A stretch of 64,000 nt of DNA from JABDMH01 sp965222645 (GCA_965222645.1 OZ244968.1:3658001-3722000); one strand, 5' to 3'. Positions 42,826-53,427 are shown, counted from the first letter of the stretch. The notes: generated by a model not told the origin, from the letters alone. Numbers and translations: made by a program.

Positions 42826-45800
42826 ATGCCGGATTTTCTACACTTACATTGTCATACACAGTATTCACTCTTGGATGGAGCCTCTCGAATCGAAACAATG
42901 CTGGATAAAGCCGTCGCAGATGGCCACAAGGGTGTCGCCCTGACAGATCACGGCAACATGTATGGGGCATTTAAATTTGTGAATGAGTCACACAAACGAG
43001 GTATCAAACCCATTATCGGATGCGAATTCTATCTGGTGGAAGACAGACATAAGAAAAGTTTTTCCCGCAAGATGGGTGAGCGCGATAAAAGATACCATCA
43101 GTTACTGCTCGCCAAAGATGAGGAAGGGTACCGAAATCTGTCGAAGTTGAGCTCCCTCGGATTTATCGAGGGACTATATGGCGAGTATCCACGGATCGAT
43201 AAAGAATTGCTCGTGCAATACTCCAAAGGACTCATTGCGAGTAGTTGCTGCCTGGCCGCAGAAATTCCATCTACGATACTGCGTGGCGATGTGGAGAAGG
43301 CAGAAAGCTTGTTAAGGTGGTGGTTGGACCTGTTTGGAGAAGATTACTACATCGAGTTACAACGCCATAAGGGTCTGGAAGATATTGACGGAACGGGTAA
43401 AAGTCAGGAAAGCGTCAACCAGATCTTGTTGCAATTTGCCAAAAAGTACGATATAAAAACCATAGCCACTAATGATGCGCACTATGTCGAAGAGGAGGAT
43501 TGGGAGCCTCATGACATTTTACTCTGCATCAACACGGGCAGTAAGATTTCAGATGAGAAGCGGTTTAGATTTAGCAGCTCGGACTACTTCTTCAAGAGTA
43601 AAACTCAGATGGCCGAGCTTTTCTCTGATGTCCCGTCTGCACTGGACAATACATTGGAGGTTTTTGATAAAATAAAACCACTTGATCTCCAAAGGGATGT
43701 TCTCTTGCCGGCATTTCCGCTCCCCAAGCCCTTTACTTCACAGGATGACTATTTACGACACCTCACTTTCGAAGGTGCTCGCCGGCGATACGGGGAGGTC
43801 ACTGCTGAGCTAGAAGAACGCCTAAACTTCGAATTGCAAGTCATCAAGCAATCGGGCTATCCGGGATACTTTCTCATCGTTCAGGATTTGACTTCTACGG
43901 CTCGACAAATGGGTGTGAGTGTCGGTCCAGGAAGGGGATCGGCAGCTGGATCGGCTGTAGCATATTGCCTGGGGGTAACTAATATTGATCCCATCAAGTA
44001 CGATCTTCTCTTTGAGCGGTTTCTCAATCCAGAACGCATATCCATGCCTGATATAGATATCGATTTTGATGATGAAGGCCGCTCCAAGGTGATTGATTAT
44101 GTAGTGGAAAAATATGGTCGCAATCAGGTAGCTCAGATTATCACTTACGGCTCGATGGCAGCTAAAATGTCAATTAGAGATGTGGGGCGTGTGTTGGATC
44201 TCGAATTAAAGGAGGTCGATAAGATTTCGAAGACCTATCCATACCAGCTCGGACTAAGCCTTCAGAAAGTACTTGCCGATGGTGGGATGAGTAAGGAGGT
44301 CAAAGAATCCCTCAACGCTGAAGACAGGAATAGAGCTGATCGAATTATCCAGATGTCGAAACAAGACGACCTCGTGGGTCTTACCCTTCGCACGGCACAA
44401 CAGCTCGAAGGGAACATTCGCAATACAGGACTTCATGCCTGTGGAGTAATAATCACACCCGGAGATATCACTGATTATATTCCGGTGGCGACCGCCAAGG
44501 ATGCGGACTTACTTGTCACCCAATTTGATAATAGCGCGGTGGAATCAGCCGGGTTGCTGAAGATGGACTTTCTGGGATTAAAGACGCTTAGCATAATTAA
44601 AGATGCCTGCATCCTTGTCAAAGAGCGTCATAATAGAGATCTGGACCCAGATGAAATTCCCCTGGATGACCAAAAGACATTTGAGCTGTTTCAGCGAGGT
44701 GACACAATAGGAATCTTCCAGTACGAGTCACCCGGGATGCAAAAGCATCTCAAAAATCTCAAACCAAACAAATTTGAGGATTTGATTGCCATGAATGCCC
44801 TTTATCGACCGGGACCATTGCAATATATTCCCAACTTTATTGCCCGCAAACACGGGAAAGAGGTCATTACCTATGATCTACCGGTGATGCAGGAGATCCT
44901 TGAGGAGACCTATGGCATTACAGTATACCAGGAACAGGTTATGCTGCTGTCTCAAAGGCTAGCCGGTTTTTCCAAGGGTCAGGCCGATGCATTGAGAAAG
45001 GGGATGGGTAAGAAAAAGAAGAAGATCATTGACGAATTGTACCCTCTGTTTCTCAGAGGTTGTCTCGAAAATGGACACCCCCAGCAGGCTGTAGATAAAA
45101 TATGGAGCGATTGGCAGGCATTTGCCTCGTATGCATTTAATAAATCACACTCGACTTGCTACGCTTATGTGGCCTTTCAGACGGCGTATTTAAAGGCACA
45201 TTATCCTGCGGAGTTTATGGCCTCTGTGCTTACACACAACAAGAACGATATTTCTAAAATCAATTTTCTGCTGAGAGAATGTAAAGCGATGTCTATCGAT
45301 GTACTTCTTCCGGACGTAAATGAAAGCGGTATCAATTTTACTGTGAATCCCCTGGGACAAATCCGGATTGGTCTATCTGCAATGAAGAATGTGGGAGAAG
45401 GTGCCGTGCAGGAACTTATCGCCGAACGCGAAAAAAATGGGCCATTTGTTTCTTTCCTCGATATGTGCAGGCGCAGTAGTTTGCGGGTGCTTAATAAAAA
45501 AGCATTTGAAAACATGATAACAGGTGGAGCACTGGATTGCTTTACGGAATATTCGAGATCACAATATTTTGCGCCATCCGAAAAGTTTGAAACTTTTATT
45601 GAGCACGGGCTGAAATATGGAGCAGCTTATCAGCAACAAAGAGAGGATAATGCCGTCAGCCTTTTTGGAGATACAAATGAGGTACTCATACCAGAGCCCA
45701 AAGTTCCGGATGCCGAACCGTGGCATAAGATGGATCGATTAAATCAGGAAAAGGAAATTATCGGAATTTATGTAAGTGGCCACCCGCTCGATGAATATAA

Positions 45801-46356
45801 ATTGGAGCTTGAAAATTATATCAATTGCGAGCTGATCCACTTTGACCGGGTAAGGGCTGTTGGGAGGCAATTAAAAATCGCTGGAATTATTACAACAGCC
45901 ACCCATGCTACAAATAGGCGTGGAAACGGATATTGCAAATTTGTCCTGCAGGATTACAACGGCTCCGTAGAATTATTCTTGGGTCAGGATGTCTATCAAA
46001 AGTATAAGGGTCTGATCGAGACCGGTCAGGTGATTTATATTGAAGGTGTATTCAATGCGCGATATCAGTCTAATGAATTGTTTTTCAATCCCCAGGTCGT
46101 ACGGCTTTTATCGGGTGTCGGAAATGATCTCACTAAAGCCATTACGTTGAAAATTCCTCTTGAAAAGATTTCTCCCGAATTTGAAAAATCGCTAAATACG
46201 CTGTGTAATTCGCATAAGGGAAATCACGTATTGAGAATGGTTGTTTATGAGGAAGATATGCAGATGCCTTTTTTGGCCGAGAAAAGAAAGGTACAGGTGG
46301 ACAGTACCCTCATTAAAGAACTGGAAAGAATGGGAGTATTATACAAACTGAATTGA
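42826..46356 (+). CDS. dnaE: DNA polymerase III subunit alpha (replicative)
   Basis: 1176 residues. PHP domain at 1-~280 with intact metal ligands (LHCHTQYSLLDG, ALTDHGNMYG). Polymerase core: GPGRGSAAGSAVAYCLG, catalytic PDIDIDFDDEGR near residue 405, and LLKMDFLGL near 585 with the third Asp. Then fingers, the helix-hairpin-helix (NVGEGAVQELI near 855), and the OB domain at ~995-1080 (LKIAGIITTATHATNRRG). This is the main replicase; the second copy at 31946 has a degenerate PHP and a shorter tail. Confidence 0.97.
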   Translation: MPDFLHLHCHTQYSLLDGASRIETMLDKAVADGHKGVALTDHGNMYGAFKFVNESHKRGIKPIIGCEFYLVEDRHKKSFSRKMGERDKRYHQLLLAKDEEGYRNLSKLSSLGFIEGLYGEYPRIDKELLVQYSKGLIASSCCLAAEIPSTILRGDVEKAESLLRWWLDLFGEDYYIELQRHKGLEDIDGTGKSQESVNQILLQFAKKYDIKTIATNDAHYVEEEDWEPHDILLCINTGSKISDEKRFRFSSSDYFFKSKTQMAELFSDVPSALDNTLEVFDKIKPLDLQRDVLLPAFPLPKPFTSQDDYLRHLTFEGARRRYGEVTAELEERLNFELQVIKQSGYPGYFLIVQDLTSTARQMGVSVGPGRGSAAGSAVAYCLGVTNIDPIKYDLLFERFLNPERISMPDIDIDFDDEGRSKVIDYVVEKYGRNQVAQIITYGSMAAKMSIRDVGRVLDLELKEVDKISKTYPYQLGLSLQKVLADGGMSKEVKESLNAEDRNRADRIIQMSKQDDLVGLTLRTAQQLEGNIRNTGLHACGVIITPGDITDYIPVATAKDADLLVTQFDNSAVESAGLLKMDFLGLKTLSIIKDACILVKERHNRDLDPDEIPLDDQKTFELFQRGDTIGIFQYESPGMQKHLKNLKPNKFEDLIAMNALYRPGPLQYIPNFIARKHGKEVITYDLPVMQEILEETYGITVYQEQVMLLSQRLAGFSKGQADALRKGMGKKKKKIIDELYPLFLRGCLENGHPQQAVDKIWSDWQAFASYAFNKSHSTCYAYVAFQTAYLKAHYPAEFMASVLTHNKNDISKINFLLRECKAMSIDVLLPDVNESGINFTVNPLGQIRIGLSAMKNVGEGAVQELIAEREKNGPFVSFLDMCRRSSLRVLNKKAFENMITGGALDCFTEYSRSQYFAPSEKFETFIEHGLKYGAAYQQQREDNAVSLFGDTNEVLIPEPKVPDAEPWHKMDRLNQEKEIIGIYVSGHPLDEYKLELENYINCELIHFDRVRAVGRQLKIAGIITTATHATNRRGNGYCKFVLQDYNGSVELFLGQDVYQKYKGLIETGQVIYIEGVFNARYQSNELFFNPQVVRLLSGVGNDLTKAITLKIPLEKISPEFEKSLNTLCNSHKGNHVLRMVVYEEDMQMPFLAEKRKVQVDSTLIKELERMGVLYKLN

Positions 46357-46429
46357 CCAAAGTAAGATCGTTGGATTCAGTAATATCCCAAAATAGTTTA
46401 CCGCAGGTAATCCCGGTGCGAGTGATGGT

Positions 46430-49003
46430 TTACTCCGGTTCAAATCCTAAGATCACCTGAAATTTCCCTAAATCGGTCCATTTATATCCATCCGGATCAT
46501 TTATGATGTACGGCTTGTCAAAACCGATACCATAGTCAAATCCAAGGGTGCCAAACATAGGCAAGAATACACGTAATCCCATTCCAACTGCCCGTTTGAG
46601 ATTAAACGGATCATAGTCTCTGAAGCGGTTCCAGGCATTACCGGCATCGGCAAATGCGGTTACAAAGATTGTAGAACTTGGATTCAGCGAGATGGGATAC
46701 CTCAGCTCCATGCTAAACTTGTTGTAGATCGAAGCACCGCCGATGATCCTGCCCGAGGGATCAAGTTGTGCCGGGAAATCAGCTCCCCTTTCTGTGGGTT
46801 GACTATCGTAACCCCTGAAATAAATTTGGTCGCGGCCTGTGATCGTGTATTGTGTTGCAAGTGGTTCGGCAGCAAATTCAAAGCGCTCAAAGGGCGACTG
46901 ACCGACCTCGCGATTATAAAATCCCAGGAAACCCATCTTGGCGGCTACTTTTACAACCATTTTACCGACTACAGTATGGTACCATTCCGCATTAAACTTC
47001 CACTTGTGATATTCAATAAAGCGGTAGTACTCTGCAGGATCAAGACCATCGTAGTTTTTGTTATTGAGCAAGCTGTAGGGTGGTGTGAGCTGCATGGTCA
47101 AAGTAAAACTCGCTCCGTCCTTGGGAAAGATAGGTTCTACTACCGTTGTCCGGCCAAAGGTCTGTTGGAAATAAAAATTTCTAAACTTGCCGTTTGTGAT
47201 TTGCTGACCAGATGGTAAGAAAAAGATATTTGAGAAGTCATTGAGTGATATGGTCTGTAGATTGATTGTGGAGTTAGTTATAAAGTTGTCATCAGGCCAG
47301 ACAAGTCTCGATCCAAGTCCCAAAGAGATCTGACCTATTGAAAAAGTTTGGTCTGTCTGAAAAAACCGGCTATTCTGGGTAAAATAACCAGCCAGTGTAA
47401 ATGAATTGGGCTTTTTGCCACCCAGCCAGGGATCGGTAAAAGAAAAATTGTAAGACTGATAATACTGGCCACTAGTCTGAGCCCTAATCGATAGTTTTTG
47501 ACCATCACCCTGTGGAAGGGGTTTCCAGGCTTTGCCGTTTGTGAGATTACGGAGCGAGAAATTGTTGAACGTGACTCCCAGGGTGCCGATGAGGCCGCCG
47601 CGGTAGAAAAAGTTACTCGGTTGATACCCCGCGCTCAGCTCGAGCTGGTCGCTAGACTTTTCCTCGACCACGTATTCGATGTCCACCGTGCCGCGGTTGG
47701 GATTTACTGGCGTATTCATGCCGATTGTCTCCGGATCAAAATATCCGAGATTTATGATTTGGCGCTGTGATCTGATCAATTCTGCCCTGCTAAATTTTTC
47801 TCCCGGTTTTGTGCGCAGTTCTCTCCTGATCACATGTTCGTGTGTGCGGTCATTACCTACGATTGCAACTCTGTCAATTGTCGCCTGTGGACCCTCAAAA
47901 ATTCTCATTTCCAGATCGATGCTATCGCCGTCAATGGCAACCTCAATCGGATCTACACGGAAAAACAAATACCCATTGTCCATATAGAGTGAACTCACAT
48001 CACTACCATCCATACTGAAAGAAAGACGCTCGTTTAATTTTTCTTGATTATAGACATCACCAGCTTTTATTTGCAATCGTTGTCGCAAGCGCTCATCATC
48101 ATAAATCGAGTTTCCCTTCCACGTTATATTTCTAAAATAGTAGCGATTTCCTTCATCTATATCCATTGATAGAAAAAGCCTTCCCTCAGCATCCCTCCAA
48201 AAAGTATCTTTAGTAATTATAGCGTCTCGATAGCCTATCGTGTTATAATAATCTATTATACTCTTCTTATCCGTGTTATAATCATCCCTAATAAATTTTG
48301 AAGAAGCAAGGAATCTCTTTCGCCACTTTGTATTTTTCATCTCTTTACGCAACCTCTTATCCTTAACTGCATCATTTCCATTGATGATGATATCGTCCAC
48401 CTTTATCCGTTCTTTTCGATCTACGGCAAATTCCAGCACGATTGCATTTTTGACTTTTTCTTCTGCTTTTTCGATCGCTCTAACCTCAGCATCCAGGTAC
48501 CCCTTTTTGACGTAGAAATTCTTAATCGCTGTGATTGTATTTACCTTGGTGGCATCTGTGACTATTCCCCCTCTCAAGAGAAATGGTTTGATCAATGTGT
48601 TGAGCTCCTCCTCATTGACTTTTTTAATGCCAGTAAATATGTGACGGGATAGCCGGGGTCGTTCCTGCAGAATGATTTCGAGAAAAACTACATCTCCAAT
48701 TACTTTTTCCTGAACAATGTGAATATCGGTAAACAACTTTTGCCTCCAAAGATTTTGTACTGCTCTTTTGATCTCAGGGCCCGGGATGGTTACCTTGTCT
48801 CCCTTTTTCAACCCACTTACAATTCGGATTGCATTTTCGTCGCTGAAATTTGCACCCTTTATCTTTACATCACCGATCTCATACATGGTGGGCTCACCGT
48901 AATCTACATTGACATCGGGAATGACAGGAATAGGTATGGAATCCTGCGCGGAAATCGGAACCGAGCTAATCACTAAGCCCAAAATGACGATCAAATACTT
49001 CAT
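46430..49003 (-). CDS. bamA: Outer membrane protein assembly factor BamA
   Basis: 857 residues, signal peptide KYLIVILGLVISSVPISAQ. Five POTRA domains occupy ~40-445 (IGDVKIKGANFSDENAI; KVDDIIINGNDAVKD; YFRNITWKGNSIYDDERL; IDRVAIVGNDRTHEHVI), then the Omp85 barrel with the L6 loop motif IYFRGYDS near residue 730 and a C-terminal strand ending in F (FQVILGFEPE). It inserts beta-barrels into the outer membrane. uppS lies 146 bases upstream on the same strand, a linkage common in Bacteroidota; the usual OmpH genes do not follow. Confidence 0.96.
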   Translation of the reverse strand: MKYLIVILGLVISSVPISAQDSIPIPVIPDVNVDYGEPTMYEIGDVKIKGANFSDENAIRIVSGLKKGDKVTIPGPEIKRAVQNLWRQKLFTDIHIVQEKVIGDVVFLEIILQERPRLSRHIFTGIKKVNEEELNTLIKPFLLRGGIVTDATKVNTITAIKNFYVKKGYLDAEVRAIEKAEEKVKNAIVLEFAVDRKERIKVDDIIINGNDAVKDKRLRKEMKNTKWRKRFLASSKFIRDDYNTDKKSIIDYYNTIGYRDAIITKDTFWRDAEGRLFLSMDIDEGNRYYFRNITWKGNSIYDDERLRQRLQIKAGDVYNQEKLNERLSFSMDGSDVSSLYMDNGYLFFRVDPIEVAIDGDSIDLEMRIFEGPQATIDRVAIVGNDRTHEHVIRRELRTKPGEKFSRAELIRSQRQIINLGYFDPETIGMNTPVNPNRGTVDIEYVVEEKSSDQLELSAGYQPSNFFYRGGLIGTLGVTFNNFSLRNLTNGKAWKPLPQGDGQKLSIRAQTSGQYYQSYNFSFTDPWLGGKKPNSFTLAGYFTQNSRFFQTDQTFSIGQISLGLGSRLVWPDDNFITNSTINLQTISLNDFSNIFFLPSGQQITNGKFRNFYFQQTFGRTTVVEPIFPKDGASFTLTMQLTPPYSLLNNKNYDGLDPAEYYRFIEYHKWKFNAEWYHTVVGKMVVKVAAKMGFLGFYNREVGQSPFERFEFAAEPLATQYTITGRDQIYFRGYDSQPTERGADFPAQLDPSGRIIGGASIYNKFSMELRYPISLNPSSTIFVTAFADAGNAWNRFRDYDPFNLKRAVGMGLRVFLPMFGTLGFDYGIGFDKPYIINDPDGYKWTDLGKFQVILGFEPE

Positions 49004-49149
49004 AATCGAGTCCGTAACTCAGAAATCTGCTTAAATCTTGTTTGTAAGATGCTGATATCCTGATATTTCTTTGTTAGAAACGACCGCCAAAGGTAACTGT
49101 TGCCAGCGATTTCCTCCGTTAACGTTTTCTTAAATGCCATTTTCCTGTT

Positions 49150-49881
49150 TTAAGCCAGCTGTTCACTGATTTTCCCAAAGCGTCGTTCCCTGCTTTGATA
49201 ATCAAGCAGGGCCTCGTAGAGATGCTCCCGCCTGAATTCCGGCCAGTATAGATCTGTGAAATACAATTCAGCATAAGCGATTTGCCAAAGGAGAAAGTTG
49301 CTTATCCGGTACTCGCCACTTGTGCGGATTAGCAATTCGGGGTCTGGCATGTCTGATGTAGCAAGATACTGAGTTACCATCTCTTCGTCTACTGTAGATG
49401 GATCGATTTTTTCCGCCAGCATTCTGCTCATCGCTTGTGTGAGCTCCCATCGTGCACTGTAATTGAGAGCCAGGGTCAAAGTCATGCGCTCGTTTGGTGC
49501 TGTGATACTAATACCCTCTTCCAGGGCATTGAGCGTCTTCAGAGGCAGTTTTTCAAGATCTCCGATGGCCTGCAGCCGGATGTTATTGTCCATCAGTGTT
49601 TTGATCTCCTTTCTCACTGTCTCCACCAAAAGGGTCATCAAAGCATTGACCTCCATCTTTGGCCTGTTCCAGTTTTCAGTTGAAAAAGCATAAAGCGTGA
49701 GGTACCGGACACCCAACTCAGCCGAGGCCTCTGATACTTCTCGAACAGAACGCACACCATTTCGGTGACCAAATACCCGTGGTTTGCCTTGTTTTTTCGC
49801 CCACCTCCCATTGCCATCCATGATGATGGCAATATGATTCGGTAAGCGATTCAGATCTATCTTATCTTTTACGTTACTCAT
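49150..49881 (-). CDS. uppS: Undecaprenyl diphosphate synthase
   Basis: 243 residues from ATG 49881; the frame is open to 49956, but that extension crosses the promoter. UppS makes the C55 carrier lipid for peptidoglycan and O-antigen. HIAIIMDGNGRWAKKQG with catalytic Asp, FGHRNGV, LTLYAFSTENWNRP, and LLIRTSGEYRISNFLLWQIAY are all intact, as is the final QSRERRFG. It shares a 17-bp palindromic promoter element with the divergent gene at 50030. Confidence 0.97.
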   Translation of the reverse strand: MSNVKDKIDLNRLPNHIAIIMDGNGRWAKKQGKPRVFGHRNGVRSVREVSEASAELGVRYLTLYAFSTENWNRPKMEVNALMTLLVETVRKEIKTLMDNNIRLQAIGDLEKLPLKTLNALEEGISITAPNERMTLTLALNYSARWELTQAMSRMLAEKIDPSTVDEEMVTQYLATSDMPDPELLIRTSGEYRISNFLLWQIAYAELYFTDLYWPEFRREHLYEALLDYQSRERRFGKISEQLA

Positions 49882-49893
49882 ATTTCCACGTAG

Positions 49894-49910
49894 TAACTTT
49901 GCCAAAGTTA
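49894..49910. promoter_or_regulatory. Palindromic pair of -7 boxes for divergent genes
   Basis: TAACTTTG (49894-49901, plus) and its inverted copy CAAAGTTA (49903-49910) flank one C. The minus-strand copy is 22-29 bases before the uppS start and fits that gene; the plus copy points to the gene at 50030, about 130 bases away. The two cannot be opened independently. Confidence 0.5.
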
Positions 49911-50029
49911 TCGGTTTTATTTTGGTTGTAGTGAGGTAGTCAAAAAATAGTGCCATTTATGACATTGGTGATTTGCAGTCCTGTACCTCATTAAAGATTA
50001 TTATCTTGATCCACTTCATGTTGGGGAAA

Positions 50030-51904
50030 ATGAGGTTCGTAATCACTATAATTTGCCTGCTATGCTTACTTGATGTACAGAGTCAGCAGGACGGCACAGT
50101 TATCCTTGCCGATTATGGATTTTACTCCTTAGATTTTACGGATTTACAGAATATCAAGTGGAATCTTGACCGGCGTTACACGGTCTTGATCAAGGATGAA
50201 GATGATTTGAATCTACTCCGTGTCATCTCGGTAGAGATTGATAAGGGAAGCAATGAAAAATTAGTGGGTGCAGAAATTAAAGTGAGGTCACCGGGTGGCA
50301 GAAGGACAACTTACACTAAAGATGTGTTCGTGCTCCAGCCATTTGATGCGTACATCGAAGACTATATTTGTCATATACCACAATTGAGTGTCAATGACAC
50401 ACTGGAGGTCAGCTATACCACTCAGTTTGACCTTTCCTCCGATATCGTTCGGTATGATGTGCAGCAAAGCTTTGATGTAAAAGAGAGCATTTTTGGTTTT
50501 CTTATCCCGGAAGCAGCGGTTTATCATGACCACTTGACATCGAGTAAGTACCTTACAAAGGAAGAAAGTATAGACAGCAACATTGTTATAAAAAAGAGCA
50601 AGGTGCCTTTGAAGGGACTAAAAATGACTTTTTCTGACCTTCCTGCACTTACCTCAGAGCCGTTTTCTCCATCTTTGGTGGAAAGCCAGATAGCTGTCCT
50701 GCTTATGATCTCCGACCTCTTTGCAGGAACGTTTGAAGTGTACATGCCTAGTTTTGCTGACCAAATCACAGATCTATCTGTAAACGAGTATTTTGGAAAA
50801 CAATACCGAAATCGAACTTACTATCGATGGCTTGTCCAGGATGCAAAAGATATCCTGGAAACCAAATACTCGAAGATGCTGATGGTATTGAAGCTATACG
50901 AATTTGTACACCGAAGATTTGCCTGGGATGGCTCTTATGGATTATTTCCGTCTCACACGATCAGAGAAATGCAGGTAGAAACCCGGGTCAATAAGGCGAG
51001 TATGAACATGGCTCTTCTGGCATTACTCAACGAAGCTGGCTACAGGGCAATGCCGATTCTGGTCAGTACTACTGATCAGGCACCTGTCTACAAGGAAATA
51101 CCCAATATCAATCAGTTTAATCATTTTGTTATTGCCACCAGTGTTGATAATAAAGTCGTCTATATCGATGCGGGAGATCCTCTGCTACCTCTGGGAATTG
51201 TCGATAGAGGAGTACGACGCAACAATGCGGTCCTGATCAGGAATTATCGCGGCTCCTGGGCCGAGCTTCCGGAGGTGTTATCCAAGAGTACCATTTTGGT
51301 CGACCTCGAAGTACACTCGGACTTGTCGGCATCGGGAACGATTTCGACCAGGTTTGAGGGTTATGATGCTTATAACGAGCGCCATGCTTTGCTGGCAGAT
51401 TCCAGCGGCCAATACTGGAAGGACCGTTGTCTGTCCCTCAGCAGGGAAATCAGGATAGACTCAGTGCGGTACAACCATGTGCGCAATCTATTGCAACCCT
51501 TTGAAAATGAAATATACTTTCATATTGACCCTTCGGCAGATCAAGACGAACTCAGCCTTTATCCGGTGTTTTATTCTTTTTTCAACGGGATTTATTTTGT
51601 CGACAGCACGCGGTATGCCCCTGTTCATTTTCCATCAAAGATCGAGGAGTATGGTGTAATGAACATCACCATGGCGGACGATCTAAAAGTGTTGTCATTG
51701 CCAGAAACGGAAAAGCTGCGCACACAGAATAATGCTGGCTCATTGGAATTTCAATCTACCGGTACAGAAAATAAATTACAGATCAAATACGACATTAAGT
51801 TGAATTCAGCTAGTATTCCTACTGCCGGATACACCGTCCTGCGGGCATACCTGGGAAATGTCTATCGGAAGACTGAACAGTCACTTGTGATAGGCAAGGA
51901 GTAG
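50030..51904 (+). CDS. DUF3857 / transglutaminase-like exported protein lacking the cysteine
   Basis: 624 residues from ATG 50030 (ATG 50018 adds four). Signal peptide RFVITIICLLCLLDVQSQ. The first ~220 residues resemble DUF3857. The transglutaminase-like core lies at ~280-400: LKLYEFVHRRFAWDGSYG, then TRVNKASMNMALLALLNEAGYRA, where the usual GxCxxxA is replaced by VNKASMN, and NQFNHFVIATSV for the histidine and VVYIDAG for the aspartate. Without the cysteine it should not act as a transglutaminase or protease. The remainder is beta-rich. Role unknown. Confidence 0.82.
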   Translation: MRFVITIICLLCLLDVQSQQDGTVILADYGFYSLDFTDLQNIKWNLDRRYTVLIKDEDDLNLLRVISVEIDKGSNEKLVGAEIKVRSPGGRRTTYTKDVFVLQPFDAYIEDYICHIPQLSVNDTLEVSYTTQFDLSSDIVRYDVQQSFDVKESIFGFLIPEAAVYHDHLTSSKYLTKEESIDSNIVIKKSKVPLKGLKMTFSDLPALTSEPFSPSLVESQIAVLLMISDLFAGTFEVYMPSFADQITDLSVNEYFGKQYRNRTYYRWLVQDAKDILETKYSKMLMVLKLYEFVHRRFAWDGSYGLFPSHTIREMQVETRVNKASMNMALLALLNEAGYRAMPILVSTTDQAPVYKEIPNINQFNHFVIATSVDNKVVYIDAGDPLLPLGIVDRGVRRNNAVLIRNYRGSWAELPEVLSKSTILVDLEVHSDLSASGTISTRFEGYDAYNERHALLADSSGQYWKDRCLSLSREIRIDSVRYNHVRNLLQPFENEIYFHIDPSADQDELSLYPVFYSFFNGIYFVDSTRYAPVHFPSKIEEYGVMNITMADDLKVLSLPETEKLRTQNNAGSLEFQSTGTENKLQIKYDIKLNSASIPTAGYTVLRAYLGNVYRKTEQSLVIGKE

Positions 51905-52019
51905 CCCCCATATATGTTTTTCAATACTATGAATATATAAAGGCTTACTTATCAGTAAGTAAAATGTGTAGTTAACTCTACTATTAAGTTTATAACAGTA
52001 ATGGCACATGATTTGCGCC

Positions 52020-53150
52020 CTATTGATCTGGAGCTATTGCGGTGACGGGGGTAATGATCTCCATTGCCGCATTGATATGGTCGAATAAATCCGGTGGATG
52101 CCCATTGTGGCGGTCTACCGGATTTCGTTTATGGCCCATTCTTACGACCACTAATCTCAATTTTTTATTGCAAATGATGTATTGGCCTCTTATGCCCCGG
52201 GCGTAAAAAAACTTGTATCCGAGGTGATTGACGAGCCACCAGTGCATACCATAATGAGTATTGGGTTTATTGATCCAAATATCATGTCTGTGGTCGGGTT
52301 CCAGGCACTGGTCAATAAATTGCTCCGGTATGATCTGCAAATCCCCCCATTTACCTTTATTCAAATAAAGCTGCCCTAGCCGGGCAAAATCACTGGGCGT
52401 AGCATAGAAGCAACAAAAGGCTTTTTCCACACCATTTTTCCGGTCGAGATTCCAGTGGGCATCTTTCTCGGCGCCTATTTTCTTCCATAATTTTTTAGCA
52501 GCGAAATCCGACAATGTCATGTCTGAAACTTTGGTAATGACCATCGCCAGAATTTGGGTATTGCCGCTCACATAGCGATATACTTCTCCGGGAGGTCGAC
52601 TTACATTTAGTCCGATAATAAGTTTTTCCAAATCAGTACCGTAGTAAGCCTGTGCGTTATGGCTTATAGGGTTTCCCTCAGATTCTATCCACTCCAGACC
52701 GGAGCACATTCGCAATAAATGCTCGATCGTGATCAGCTCTTTTTTATTCTTTCGAAAAGCGTCCAGATATAAGCCAACTGGATCATCGAGTTTGAGATAT
52801 CCCTCTCTCACGGCAATCCCGACCAAAGCACACACTATGGATTTAGCAATACTAAAAGAATTTATTGGGGTGTTTTTGGCGAAGGGTTTCCAATATTTTT
52901 CAAAGAGAATTTTCTCGTCCTTAATGACTAAAAAAGAAGTAGTGCGTAGTTTTTCTAATTTGGCAGTGGCACTTTCTGTAAGAGTAATAGAATTATAATT
53001 GGAATCTTTTTCCCAGGGAGCTGGAATACCACATTTGACAGATCTGTTGGAAAATGCATTTAGCTCATCAATCGATGGGCCCAGCCTGCCAGATCTATAG
53101 GCCATTTTAAGTCCTCGTGCCAGTATCGATATATAGTTTTGATCTATCAT
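52020..53150 (-). CDS. Serine hydrolase, beta-lactamase (class C / EstB) fold
   Basis: 376 residues. The SxxK motif is SIAKS (FSIAKSIVCALVG), the second motif is the Tyr of VYRYVSGN (in place of YxN), and GIRGQYI near the end corresponds to the third (HTG/KTG) region. No signal peptide; the N-terminus begins MIDQNYISILARGLKMAYR. Members include esterases, D-aminopeptidases and penicillin-binding homologues, and the substrate is not predictable. It follows the polysaccharide genes at a 277-base gap that includes an 8-bp hairpin (TTGCCAAA, 53263-53292). Confidence 0.88.
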   Translation of the reverse strand: MIDQNYISILARGLKMAYRSGRLGPSIDELNAFSNRSVKCGIPAPWEKDSNYNSITLTESATAKLEKLRTTSFLVIKDEKILFEKYWKPFAKNTPINSFSIAKSIVCALVGIAVREGYLKLDDPVGLYLDAFRKNKKELITIEHLLRMCSGLEWIESEGNPISHNAQAYYGTDLEKLIIGLNVSRPPGEVYRYVSGNTQILAMVITKVSDMTLSDFAAKKLWKKIGAEKDAHWNLDRKNGVEKAFCCFYATPSDFARLGQLYLNKGKWGDLQIIPEQFIDQCLEPDHRHDIWINKPNTHYGMHWWLVNHLGYKFFYARGIRGQYIICNKKLRLVVVRMGHKRNPVDRHNGHPPDLFDHINAAMEIITPVTAIAPDQ

Positions 53151-53427
53151 GTAAGGGGTCTTATGGATCCAGATGATTTGACGTCAAAACTGGAAAAATA
53201 ATAATCCCGTGTAATTCTATGTGATTCAAAGGAAATTGACTGGTGAGCCTACTCCGAAAAGGTTGCCAAATCAAAAATGGCTCTTTTGGCAATATTTTCA
53301 TTTTCTTCAATCGCCTGATACACAGGCATCAGTCGATCTCAAAAAAGTGAAAATCTCATCCAAAATTGACGCATTTTGTGAAATTGGCACTTTCCGGAGT
53401 AACCTCACTAGTAATTCATTTTAAATT

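Noticed and set aside
46432..46450. GGTTCAAATCC, resembling a tRNA T-loop
   Set aside because: It lies in the last codons of bamA and no acceptor stem, D-arm or anticodon arm can be built around it.
53221..53424. 67-codon plus-strand frame between the serine hydrolase and Wzy-like genes
   Set aside because: No recognisable features; the region also holds a small hairpin, and the frame looks like chance.
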